DNA of 34,464 nucleotides from Bacteroidota bacterium (GTDB lineage Bacteria > Bacteroidota > Bacteroidia > Bacteroidales > FEN-979), in assembly GCA_014382125.1 (NCBI GenBank), contig JACNKI010000106.1, positions 1-34,464 of the forward strand, written 5' to 3'. Below the pieces are notes generated by a model. The model ran no database searches, was not told the DNA's origin, and saw only the letters and a program-made list of their open reading frames with translations. The translations under genes were made by a program, and so were the position numbers. Positions 1 through 6,681 of the stretch are shown piece by piece. How positions within the stretch are numbered: the stretch's first letter is position 1; each line of letters starts with the position of its first letter.

Positions 1-157
1 CGGGGTGATTGATGATCACACCCGGTGTATAGGTAGCAGGATTATAATTACCCAGTATTACATCAACGGCTTCAGGATTGGTGATGGTGATGTTGATCTG
101 ACTGAAACTGAAGGTGGCGATCATCACCACGAACAGAAAACTAAATACCTTTTTCAT
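1..157 (-). CDS. N-terminus of a secreted protein (partial, runs off the left edge)
   Basis: The minus-strand frame opens with ATG at 157 and stays open for 52 codons to the window edge. It begins MKKVFSFLFVVMIATFSFSQ, a clear signal peptide (two Lys, a hydrophobic core, a likely cut before or after the Gln). The mature start has the form INITITNPEA...GNYNP, followed by a G-V-I-I-N-H-P segment. I recall similar openings in secreted Bacteroidota peptidases of the M28 type, but 32 mature residues are too few to assign a function. A tiny lipoprotein ORF (201-317) lies 43 bases upstream on the same strand and could share its transcript. The plus-strand ORF over the same bases is a shadow. Confidence 0.7.
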   Translation of the reverse strand, partial: MKKVFSFLFVVMIATFSFSQINITITNPEAVDVILGNYNPATYTPGVIINHP

Positions 158-200
158 GATTATATTTTTATGATGGAGCCCGATCCGGAAATATGGGATT

Positions 201-317
201 TCACCACCGGGTCTCCTTTGTAACGATCCCTCCCTTGCCTTTAATCTTATCACATGAGGAGAAAGTAAGAATCCCCAAAGAAAGTATGGCAAAGCCAATC
301 CATGATTTTAAGGTCAT
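201..317 (-). CDS. Possible 38-residue lipoprotein, or remnant of a larger one
   Basis: The frame runs from ATG at 317 to TGA at 201-203. It encodes a short positively charged start, a hydrophobic stretch and a lipobox (LTFSSC, Cys22), followed by only 16 residues (D-K-I-K-G-K-G-G-I-V-T-K-E-T-R-W). The lipobox supports real export and lipidation. The short mature part resembles the beginning of head-GIN/DUF2807 lipoproteins, which often start with a G-x-G-x-V-x-x-E-T-R pattern after the Cys. This may therefore be a truncated gene: a one-base shift near 206 would replace the stop but still ends after about 15 codons. It may also be a genuine entericidin-like mini-lipoprotein. Confidence is limited by its size. 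Confidence 0.35.
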   Translation of the reverse strand: MTLKSWIGFAILSLGILTFSSCDKIKGKGGIVTKETRW

Positions 318-440
318 AGCATCTATTTTTTTGTTATAAAAATACACATAATTGGACAGTTTTTGCATTTTTTTTATCTAAAAATTGACTTTCAGACAAT
401 TAAATACTACATTTAAGGCATTCAAAATATATGATCTATT

Positions 441-1232
441 ATGAAGAGATTTATTCTATTACTGGGAGTGATTATGATCCTTCCGGTTTATTCGGTTTGT
501 CAGGACACGAGTTATTTGTCCACCGATCAGTTTGAGGCTGAGAAAAAGCGTATCCGGAGATCTGTTTACCGGATTAAAAAAGCCAATCAAGAGCTTCAAA
601 AACAGTTATCCATCCAACATGGTCTTATTGATAGCCTGTCAGAGGTCATTCATGACCAACGCAATCAAATCACAGAGCATCAAGACTCACTCGTGCAACT
701 CCAGAGCTATCAGGCAACTCTTGACGGTCGGCTCGACACGCAAAAAAAATCTGGAACGATGCTGGTTATCCTGATCCCGGCCGGACTTTTCCTCCTCTTC
801 CTGATCCTGTTGATCTGGCTGCTCATGCTAAGACATCGTACACGGATTAACCAGGAGCAACTTGAAGAGAAGATTAAGAAAGGCACTAAACGGTTTGATG
901 ATCTCATCGCCTCAAATGCAAAAGAACAGTCGGCAATGAAAACGCAAATCAGTTCATCTTTCAGTGAGTTGGAAAAACGGTTTGACACCTTCTCCAAAGA
1001 GATGGAAATAAAGGTGCAGAAACTGGAGCAATTCCAACGGGAAGAGAAAATTGCTCATGAAACCTTGCACAAAGAGGCTCAAACAGAGGTCGAAAAGTTC
1101 AAATCAGAGCTTCAAAAAGGCTATTCAGCTATCACGAAAGAGCTGGGTAACCTCAAAGAGGAGTCAGCTGCGATCATCAAGCAGACAAAAGATTATTTAA
1201 TGGAAATGATTAAAAAGAAACCGAAGGAGTAA
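441..1232 (+). CDS. Membrane-anchored coiled-coil protein of unknown function
   Basis: The 263-residue protein has four visible parts. A signal peptide (residues 1-20, ending SVCQ) is followed by a heptad-rich charged segment (about 30-102, many Q/E/K/L). A strong transmembrane helix spans about 105-131 (VILIPAGLFLLFLILLIWLL). A long Lys/Glu-rich coiled coil then runs to the C-terminus, which ends in KKKPKE. The predicted topology is a periplasmic coiled coil, one inner-membrane span and a cytoplasmic coiled coil. I do not recognise a named family; the pattern is that of a scaffold or of an apolipoprotein/laminin-like heptad protein. It converges on the SPFH gene with only 16 bases between stops. 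A second frame inside it (532-774) is a shadow. Confidence 0.8.
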   Translation: MKRFILLLGVIMILPVYSVCQDTSYLSTDQFEAEKKRIRRSVYRIKKANQELQKQLSIQHGLIDSLSEVIHDQRNQITEHQDSLVQLQSYQATLDGRLDTQKKSGTMLVILIPAGLFLLFLILLIWLLMLRHRTRINQEQLEEKIKKGTKRFDDLIASNAKEQSAMKTQISSSFSELEKRFDTFSKEMEIKVQKLEQFQREEKIAHETLHKEAQTEVEKFKSELQKGYSAITKELGNLKEESAAIIKQTKDYLMEMIKKKPKE

Positions 1233-1248
1233 TCTGCACTTGCCCGGG

Positions 1249-2124
1249 TTACTCTTCAGATTTCTTTCCTTTCAACGGAACCACACCTGCCATCTCACCA
1301 ATCAGGTTCACCAGGTCGGATCCTTCGGGGACGACAATGGTCGTGTTTTCCGTTAGTGCCGTTTCAAGAGCCTGAATTCGGCGGAGCAATTGTGCATTAC
1401 CAATAAAAAATTTCTCCGCTGCCTCATTCACCAACTGAATCGCCTGAGCCTCACCTTCAGCTATAAGAATGGCGCCTCGTTTAACACCTTCGGCTTTCCG
1501 AATTTCCGCACGTTTCAAACCATCAGCCTGCGTCTCCTGAGCGGTAGCAAAATCGATAGCTGCAATTTTCTCATTCTCGGCTTTCACAATCTTGTTCATG
1601 GTCTCCTGGACATCTCTCGGTGGTTCAATCTCCTTCAACTCGGTACGGATGATCTCAATACCCCAGTTGTCTGTTTCTGAGAGAAGGGTTGAATGCAGAT
1701 CTTTGTTAATCCGACCACGCTCACTGTTCGCCGACTTCAGGGTCAGCGTTCCGATAATATTCCTGAGAGTCGTCCGGGCCAGGTTGACAATCTGCCACTT
1801 AATTCTGTTTACATTATATTGAGAAGCTTTTACAAACTCCTCCTCCGATTTGATTTTAAAATAGACCTGGGCATCTACTTTCGCATTCAGATTATCGTTG
1901 GTAATGATCTCCTGCGGTTCAGCATCAATCATTGTTTCCGTAATATTGATCTGATACATTTTATCCACCATCGGAATGATCCAGTGAAAACCCGGATTGG
2001 CAAAATGGTGATACTTTCCAAACCGTTCCACAAGCCCGCGGTGCGTAGGGCGTACAATACGGATGCCGATAAAAAATATCAGCAAAATAACGGCGATAAT
2101 AATAATCCATCCAATTCCTGACAT
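1249..2124 (-). CDS. SPFH/band 7 (stomatin/QmcA-type) membrane protein
   Basis: The 291-residue protein has an N-terminal membrane segment (about 4-21) followed at once by the band-7 start RPTHRGLVERFGKY. It continues with the PGFHWIIP and INITETMIDAEPQE segments and the conserved A-x-V-Y-F-K strand, all typical of the prohibitin/stomatin/HflK-HflC superfamily. The second half is the Ala/Glu-rich helical region (about 185-250) that drives oligomerisation. Members form large membrane-attached rings, organise lipid microdomains and often modulate membrane proteases. The length fits the QmcA/slipin group. Many slipins sit next to an NfeD gene; none is visible here. A -7 element (2178-2185, minus strand) lies about 54 bases upstream of the start. 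The identity to this superfamily is firm; the client proteins are unknown. Confidence 0.9.
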   Translation of the reverse strand: MSGIGWIIIIAVILLIFFIGIRIVRPTHRGLVERFGKYHHFANPGFHWIIPMVDKMYQINITETMIDAEPQEIITNDNLNAKVDAQVYFKIKSEEEFVKASQYNVNRIKWQIVNLARTTLRNIIGTLTLKSANSERGRINKDLHSTLLSETDNWGIEIIRTELKEIEPPRDVQETMNKIVKAENEKIAAIDFATAQETQADGLKRAEIRKAEGVKRGAILIAEGEAQAIQLVNEAAEKFFIGNAQLLRRIQALETALTENTTIVVPEGSDLVNLIGEMAGVVPLKGKKSEE

Positions 2125-2153
2125 ACTTACTTGGGTTTTGAAGTGTTAAATAC

Positions 2154-2161
2154 TATTTTTG
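2154..2161 (+). promoter_or_regulatory. Bacteroidota -7 element for the M49-like gene
   Basis: TATTTTTG matches TAnnTTTG. It would start a transcript near 2167, about 74 bases before the ATG at 2241. A TTGG at 2131-2134 lies 19 bases upstream and could act as a weak -33 element. Confidence 0.4.
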
Positions 2162-2177
2162 TTTGCAATTTCTTGAA

Positions 2178-2185
2178 CAAACATA
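2178..2185 (-). promoter_or_regulatory. Bacteroidota -7 element for the SPFH gene
   Basis: The minus strand reads TATGTTTG (TAnnTTTG), upstream of the SPFH start at 2124. It lies beside the plus-strand element at 2154-2161, so this gap looks like a compact divergent promoter pair. No clear -33 TTTG is seen at the expected spacing. Confidence 0.4.
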
Positions 2186-2240
2186 CAGAAAATTAGATAA
2201 AAAAAATCAATTTACTCAACTCATTAAAATTGCAATACTT

Positions 2241-3899
2241 ATGAAAACGATTTTCAGCTTATTTATGGCAGCCTGGTTTGGGATTATCCTGATGACCAGT
2301 TGTACCCAACAAACAAAAACAGCAGAGATGACCACATTTGATTCGTTGATGCAAACCAAAGTTAATGAATTCGTGTTAGTAAAACTGACCACCGATATGT
2401 CCGTACTAACCGAGAATGAGAAAAAGATGATTCCTTTGCTGATCGAGGTATCCCAAATCATGGATGACCTGTACTGGCAACAGGCCTTTCGCGAAAACAA
2501 GGTTGCATTTCTTGATAGCCTGACCTTTATAGATACGCAAAAATTTGCTGAGATCAACTACGGACCCTGGGAACGTCTCAGTGGCAATAATCCATTCCTT
2601 TCGGATTATGGGCCCAAGCCACCTGGGGCGAATTTTTATCCCCAGAATATGACAAAGGAGGAGTTTGAAGCATGGGATGATACTGATAAAACTAGCCAAT
2701 ATACTTTCATCTGGCGTGAAGAAGATGGCACATTGAAATCTATCTGGTATCATGAGGTTTTCAAAGAGGAAGTTGAACAGGCTGCAGGCCTTCTTATTCA
2801 GGCAGCATCCCTGGCTGAAGATGCAGGGCTGAAAAAATATCTTGAGATGAGAGCAAAAGCATTAGTCACAGATGATTACTTCGATTCTGATATAGCCTGG
2901 CTGGACATGAAAACCAATAAGATTGATTTTGTCGTTGGCCCTATAGAGAGTTATGAAGATGAGCTTTATGGATATAAAACAGCCTATGAAGCAGCTGTTC
3001 TAATCAAAGATAAAGAATGGAGTAAACGTCTGGATAGATTTGTAGCTTACCTGCCAAAACTACAAGAACAACTCCCGGTTGGACCTGAATACAAGCAAGA
3101 GGTGCCAGCCTCTGGCTCTGATCTGAATGCTTATGACATTATCTATTCTGCCGGTAACATGAACGCAGGAAGCAAAACGATTGCGATCAACCTCCCTAAC
3201 GATGAGCGTGTTCAACTCGAGAAGGGGAGTCGCCGTCTGCAACTGAAGAATGCGATGCTTGCCAAGTTTGACAATATCCTATTACCTATTTCCGGAGTGC
3301 TGATTGATGAATCCCAGCGAAATCATATCAAGTTTGATGCATTTTTCAGTAACGTTATGTTTCATGAAGTAGCACATGGGCTTGGTATTAAAAATACGAT
3401 CAATGGCAAAGGAACTATCAGGGAGGCATTGAAAGAGAATTACAGCGCTTTTGAAGAGGCGAAAGCTGATGTACTCGGATTGTTCATGACGATCAAACTC
3501 ATCGAGATGGGTGAGATTGCCGGGATTACACCGGAAGACTGTTTTGTGACGTACATGGCCGGGATGTTCCGTTCTGTACGGTTTGGAGCTGCCAGCGCTC
3601 ATGGTAAAGCCAACATGATGTGTTTCAACTTTTTCAGAGAGAAAGACGCTTTCGAGCGACTGGATAACAATATGTATAAAGTCAACTTTGAGAAAAGCCG
3701 GGAAGCGATGAACGAGTGGGCAGCTTATTTACTCAAGCTGGAAGGAGATGGAGATTATGAAACAGCAACCATATACCTGGCTGCGAACGGTGTGATCAAA
3801 CCTGGCCTTCAAGCTGAACTCGATTTGCTGACATCAAAGAATATCCCTGTTGATATTGTCTATGATCAAGGCGTTACAGTGTTGGGATTGACGGAGTAA
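2241..3899 (+). CDS. M49-like (dipeptidyl-peptidase III-related) zinc peptidase lipoprotein
   Basis: I use the ATG at 2241 rather than the in-frame TTG at 2163. It gives a clean lipoprotein signal (MKTIFSLFMAAWFGIILMTSC, residues 1 to 21, with Cys21 lipidated) and a 552-residue protein. The metal site is visible: HEVAHG at 375-380, then EEAKAD at 405-410, corresponding to the HExxGH and EECRAE motifs of M49 enzymes but without the extra residue before the second His. Upstream, the stretch GPIESYEDELYGYK (about 233-246) is typical of this bacterial group, which also resembles the C-terminal half of plant Nudix hydrolase 3. M49 enzymes release dipeptides from peptide N-termini. Whether this variant is a peptidase is inferred, not shown. 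A heptamer array begins two bases after its stop codon. Confidence 0.8.
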   Translation: MKTIFSLFMAAWFGIILMTSCTQQTKTAEMTTFDSLMQTKVNEFVLVKLTTDMSVLTENEKKMIPLLIEVSQIMDDLYWQQAFRENKVAFLDSLTFIDTQKFAEINYGPWERLSGNNPFLSDYGPKPPGANFYPQNMTKEEFEAWDDTDKTSQYTFIWREEDGTLKSIWYHEVFKEEVEQAAGLLIQAASLAEDAGLKKYLEMRAKALVTDDYFDSDIAWLDMKTNKIDFVVGPIESYEDELYGYKTAYEAAVLIKDKEWSKRLDRFVAYLPKLQEQLPVGPEYKQEVPASGSDLNAYDIIYSAGNMNAGSKTIAINLPNDERVQLEKGSRRLQLKNAMLAKFDNILLPISGVLIDESQRNHIKFDAFFSNVMFHEVAHGLGIKNTINGKGTIREALKENYSAFEEAKADVLGLFMTIKLIEMGEIAGITPEDCFVTYMAGMFRSVRFGAASAHGKANMMCFNFFREKDAFERLDNNMYKVNFEKSREAMNEWAAYLLKLEGDGDYETATIYLAANGVIKPGLQAELDLLTSKNIPVDIVYDQGVTVLGLTE

Positions 3900-3901
3900 T
3901 T

Positions 3902-3971
3902 ACGTGGGACGTAGGACGTAAGACGTAGGACGTGAGACGTAGGACGTGAGACGTGGAACGTGGGACGTAAC
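3902..3971. repeat. Tandem heptamer array, 10 units of ACGTRRG type
   Basis: Ten head-to-tail 7-base units follow the stop codon of the M49-like gene: ACGTGGG, ACGTAGG, ACGTAAG, ACGTAGG, ACGTGAG, ACGTAGG, ACGTGAG, ACGTGGA, ACGTGGG, ACGTAAC. The ACGT core is invariant and bases 5-7 vary among purines (the last unit ends in C). It is the longest of about ten 7/8-base arrays in the window. Confidence 0.9.
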
Positions 3972-4051
3972 ACCTCTAGAGTTGGAATCAAATCTACATT
4001 CATTCATTACTGCATTGATAAATTGTTGCATTGATGCATTTATTCCCTAAA

Positions 4052-4078
4052 TGACTTTATTGACCTTAATGACCAATA
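4052..4078. repeat. Degenerate short tandem repeat (three 9-base units)
   Basis: Three imperfect 9-base units beginning TGAC (TGACTTTAT, TGACCTTAA, TGACCAATA) sit just before the methyltransferase start. The bases before them (about 3998-4042) also repeat GCATTGAT and CATT motifs. This looks like a decayed array of the same kind as the one at 3902-3971, but the case is weaker. Confidence 0.4.
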
Positions 4079-4082
4079 TTTG

Positions 4083-5135
4083 ATGACAAAACCTGAGCCA
4101 GAAATCACAAATCCCTCTCAATTGCTTGAGATGGTAAACGCCTTCCGGAAGAGTCGTATCATCCTGTCTGCTCATGAGTTGCAGGTCTTTGATCACCTCC
4201 GTGGAAAAGGGAAAAGATCAAACGAACTTGCACAACTTCTCGGCACCAAAACGAAAGCAACTGATCGCTTACTAAATGCGTTGACTGCCATCGGTTTGTT
4301 ATACAAAGAGTCAGAAGTTTTTACTAATACCCCCTTTTCTTCCCAATTCCTTGTTTCAGATGCACCTGACTTCCTGAGCGGGCTATCTCTGACAAATCAC
4401 ACCTGGAAAACCTGGAGTACGCTGACAGACGCAGTAAAAGCCGGCACCTCTGTCTATTTTGAAGATCCAATAAATGAACGCCCGGAGGAGTGGCAGAATG
4501 CTTTCATCGCAGCAATGCATCGCCGAGCCGGACCTCAGGCTATTGAGGTTGCAAACGCACTAGATCTCTCACACACTGAACGAGTTCTGGATGTAGGTGG
4601 TGGGTCAGGAGCCTTTACGATGGAATTCCTGAGCCGGAACCAGGAAATGACCGGTGTGGTATTTGATCTGCCGAATATTGTGGGGATAACAGAGAAATTT
4701 ATTACCCCACCCCCAACTGCCTCCCCAAAAAGGGAGAGGAGCATCCGGCATCCGGCATCCGGTATCCGGCATCGTTTAACCGTTAAGGCTGGTGATTACC
4801 TAAAAGATGACTTTGGTTCCGGGTACGACCTGGTCTTCATGTCGGCCATCATCCACATCAACTCCCCGGAAGAGAACCGTTTATTGATCAGGAAAGGCTC
4901 CGAAGCGCTGAATACCGGAGGCCAACTGGTGATCCTGGATCACATCATGAACGAAGATCGTACAGAACCAGAGGTGGGTGCTATTTTTGCCATTAACATG
5001 CTGGTGGGAACAAAACATGGAGATACTTACACAGAAACCGAGATCCTATCCTGGATGCAGGATGCCGGAATACATGATGTCTATTTGATCACGACACCTG
5101 GGGGAGTGCAGTTGATGGTTGGGAAACAAGTGTGA
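4083..5135 (+). CDS. SAM-dependent O-methyltransferase (acetylserotonin/CrtF type)
   Basis: The start is the ATG at 4083, directly after an in-frame TTG. In the 350-residue product, residues 10-90 form the winged-helix dimerisation domain of this family (FRKSRIILSAHELQVFDHL, then a LLNALTAIGLL helix). The SAM-binding motif I is VLDVGGGSGA (168-177), with FDLPNIV (194-200), GDYL (237-240) and the late DLVFMSAIIHINSPEENRLL segment, all typical of the Methyltransf_2 group. Such enzymes methylate hydroxyls of small aromatics, polyketides or carotenoids; the substrate is not readable here. About 23 residues (207-230, TPPPTASP...GIRH) stand where relatives usually have about nine. They are encoded partly by a 7-base tandem array (4741-4774). 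A radical SAM gene follows in the same direction after a 215-base gap with its own promoter element. Confidence 0.85.
   Translation: MTKPEPEITNPSQLLEMVNAFRKSRIILSAHELQVFDHLRGKGKRSNELAQLLGTKTKATDRLLNALTAIGLLYKESEVFTNTPFSSQFLVSDAPDFLSGLSLTNHTWKTWSTLTDAVKAGTSVYFEDPINERPEEWQNAFIAAMHRRAGPQAIEVANALDLSHTERVLDVGGGSGAFTMEFLSRNQEMTGVVFDLPNIVGITEKFITPPPTASPKRERSIRHPASGIRHRLTVKAGDYLKDDFGSGYDLVFMSAIIHINSPEENRLLIRKGSEALNTGGQLVILDHIMNEDRTEPEVGAIFAINMLVGTKHGDTYTETEILSWMQDAGIHDVYLITTPGGVQLMVGKQV
4741..4774. repeat. Tandem heptamer array (GCATCCG) inside the methyltransferase gene
   Basis: Four full units and one partial unit occur head to tail: GCATCCG three times, GTATCCG, then GCATCG. They are read in frame as part of the insert at residues 207-230. 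Just before them, CTCCCC-AAAAA-GGGAG (about 4721-4736) can form a small hairpin. A related array (GATGCCG/GATACCG) occurs after the gene ending at 29118. Confidence 0.88.
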
Positions 5136-5204
5136 AAGGGCGATTTTCAACATGTATATTGCAAGGTTCAAATATCAAGAATCCAGCACTTAAATAAAAA
5201 ATAT

Positions 5205-5212
5205 TAACTTTG
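5205..5212 (+). promoter_or_regulatory. Bacteroidota -7 element upstream of the radical SAM gene
   Basis: TAACTTTG matches TAnnTTTG. It predicts a transcript start near 5217 and a leader of about 130 bases before the ATG at 5351. No clear -33 TTTG is present. I see nothing else recognisable in the 215-base gap. Confidence 0.45.
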
Positions 5213-5350
5213 CATACCTTTTTGAAAGATTGTATCTCAATCTGTTTGTAATCTTCTCTTATTTACATTTCAGTACGTTCTACAGTTTCACAAAGCTATC
5301 CGGGGATATGAGTTTTTTCAAGTCACCTTCCGGAGAAAACTAATTTACCT

Positions 5351-6667
5351 ATGAAGATTCTACTTATATCACCCGTTGTAAGCAAGACAAAGAGAACTGT
5401 TAAGGAGCTGATGATGCCTCAGTTGGCTCTATATATTCTTGAAGGGCTCACCCCTGATTCCCATGCAGTCCGTATCATCGAAGAGGAAGTTCAGGCAATT
5501 GACTTTGAGGAGCATTGTGATCTGGTAGGAATCAGCTGCATGACTGCAAATGCACCCCGTGCTTATGAAGTAGCTGAGGAGTTCAGAAAACTAGGTAAAA
5601 CGGTAGTTCTGGGTGGGGTTCATCCGACCATTTTACCAGATGAGGCATTGTTACACGCCGATTCTGTTGTCATCGGAGAAGGAGAAGGAGTATGGGAGAA
5701 ACTTCTTGAGGATTTCGCTGCCGGAAAGTTAAATAAACGTTATCATGATCCTACTCCTGACTTATCACGCTATGTGAAAAAAGATTTTACGAAAATTATA
5801 AAAAAACGGTTGTTCAGCATTGTTCCGATCATGACCTCAAGAGGTTGTCCGTACAATTGCGATTTCTGCTGTGTCACTGATCTTTTCGGGAAGACCATCC
5901 GTCACATTCCAGTAGAGAATGTCGTAAAGGATATTCAGAATTCCGGTTCCAGGAATTTTATGTTCCTGGATGACAACGTCATTGGCCATCCTAAATATGC
6001 CAAAGAGCTTTTTAGGGCGCTGATTCCTTTGAAAATCAAATGGGTAGGTCAAGCCTCCATCTCATTTTTGAAGGAGACAGAATTGCTTCAACTGGCTGCC
6101 GATAGTGGCTGTAAAATTTTATTCATAGGACTGGAGAGTGTCAGTGAAGTTCATCTTAAGACGATGAAAAAGTCAATGAAAGACAATGAAGAGTTGAAAC
6201 AAACCATTAAAAAGATCAAGAAGATGGGGATTCTCATCCATGCTTCGATGATCTTCGGATTTGATTCCGACACGAAAAAGGTCTTCCGTGAGACGGTCAA
6301 GTTTTTAATCAAAGCAAAGATCAGTACCGTCTCCTTCAATATCCTGACTCCCTACCCCGGAACTAAAACACATGAGACTCTCAAAAAGGCAGGCCGGCTT
6401 TTAACAGACAACTGGAAATATTATGATCACAATACTGTTGTGTTCAACCCTCTGAACATGACTCCTCTTGAGTTACAAATTGGGAAGATCATGGCCAGGA
6501 CTAAGTTCTACCGGAAACTCTCGTTCCTCATGAGGTTGCTGGGCAACCTGAATAATCCAGTCCTGTTTGCAGCAACGAATTACGGTCACATGAAGCAAAC
6601 CCAGGTGGAACGTCGCAGGTTCGCGAATCTTAAATCAGAGCTGTTTGATCATTACCAGTTTCAATAA
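5351..6667 (+). CDS. B12-binding-domain radical SAM protein
   Basis: In this 438-residue protein, residues 1-125 form a Rossmann-like B12-binding domain (MKILLISPVV, LVGISCMTANAPRAYEVAEE, VVLGGVHPTILPDEAL, GEGEGVWEKLLEDF). The radical SAM core follows, with the [4Fe-4S] motif CPYNCDFC (Cys166, Cys170, Cys173), then MFLDDNVIGHPKYAKEL and an ILTPYPGTKT strand. The C-terminal 100 residues resemble the DUF4070-type tail found in many of these enzymes. Relatives methylate unactivated carbons or form rings in lipids, tetrapyrroles and natural products. I cannot name the substrate. The canonical B12 ligand motif DxHxxG is not visible, as is usual for this class. It lies beside an O-methyltransferase, so a shared small-molecule pathway is possible. 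Its end converges on the DnaE-type gene 14 bases away. Confidence 0.85.
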   Translation: MKILLISPVVSKTKRTVKELMMPQLALYILEGLTPDSHAVRIIEEEVQAIDFEEHCDLVGISCMTANAPRAYEVAEEFRKLGKTVVLGGVHPTILPDEALLHADSVVIGEGEGVWEKLLEDFAAGKLNKRYHDPTPDLSRYVKKDFTKIIKKRLFSIVPIMTSRGCPYNCDFCCVTDLFGKTIRHIPVENVVKDIQNSGSRNFMFLDDNVIGHPKYAKELFRALIPLKIKWVGQASISFLKETELLQLAADSGCKILFIGLESVSEVHLKTMKKSMKDNEELKQTIKKIKKMGILIHASMIFGFDSDTKKVFRETVKFLIKAKISTVSFNILTPYPGTKTHETLKKAGRLLTDNWKYYDHNTVVFNPLNMTPLELQIGKIMARTKFYRKLSFLMRLLGNLNNPVLFAATNYGHMKQTQVERRRFANLKSELFDHYQFQ

Positions 6668-6681
6668 GATTACTTCACCTT

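Noticed and set aside
2163-2240. TTG start for the M49-like gene
   Set aside because: It would place 26 extra residues before a clean lipoprotein signal peptide that begins at the ATG at 2241.
3902-3971. CRISPR array
   Set aside because: Units are 7 bases with no spacers, and there are no cas genes anywhere in the window.
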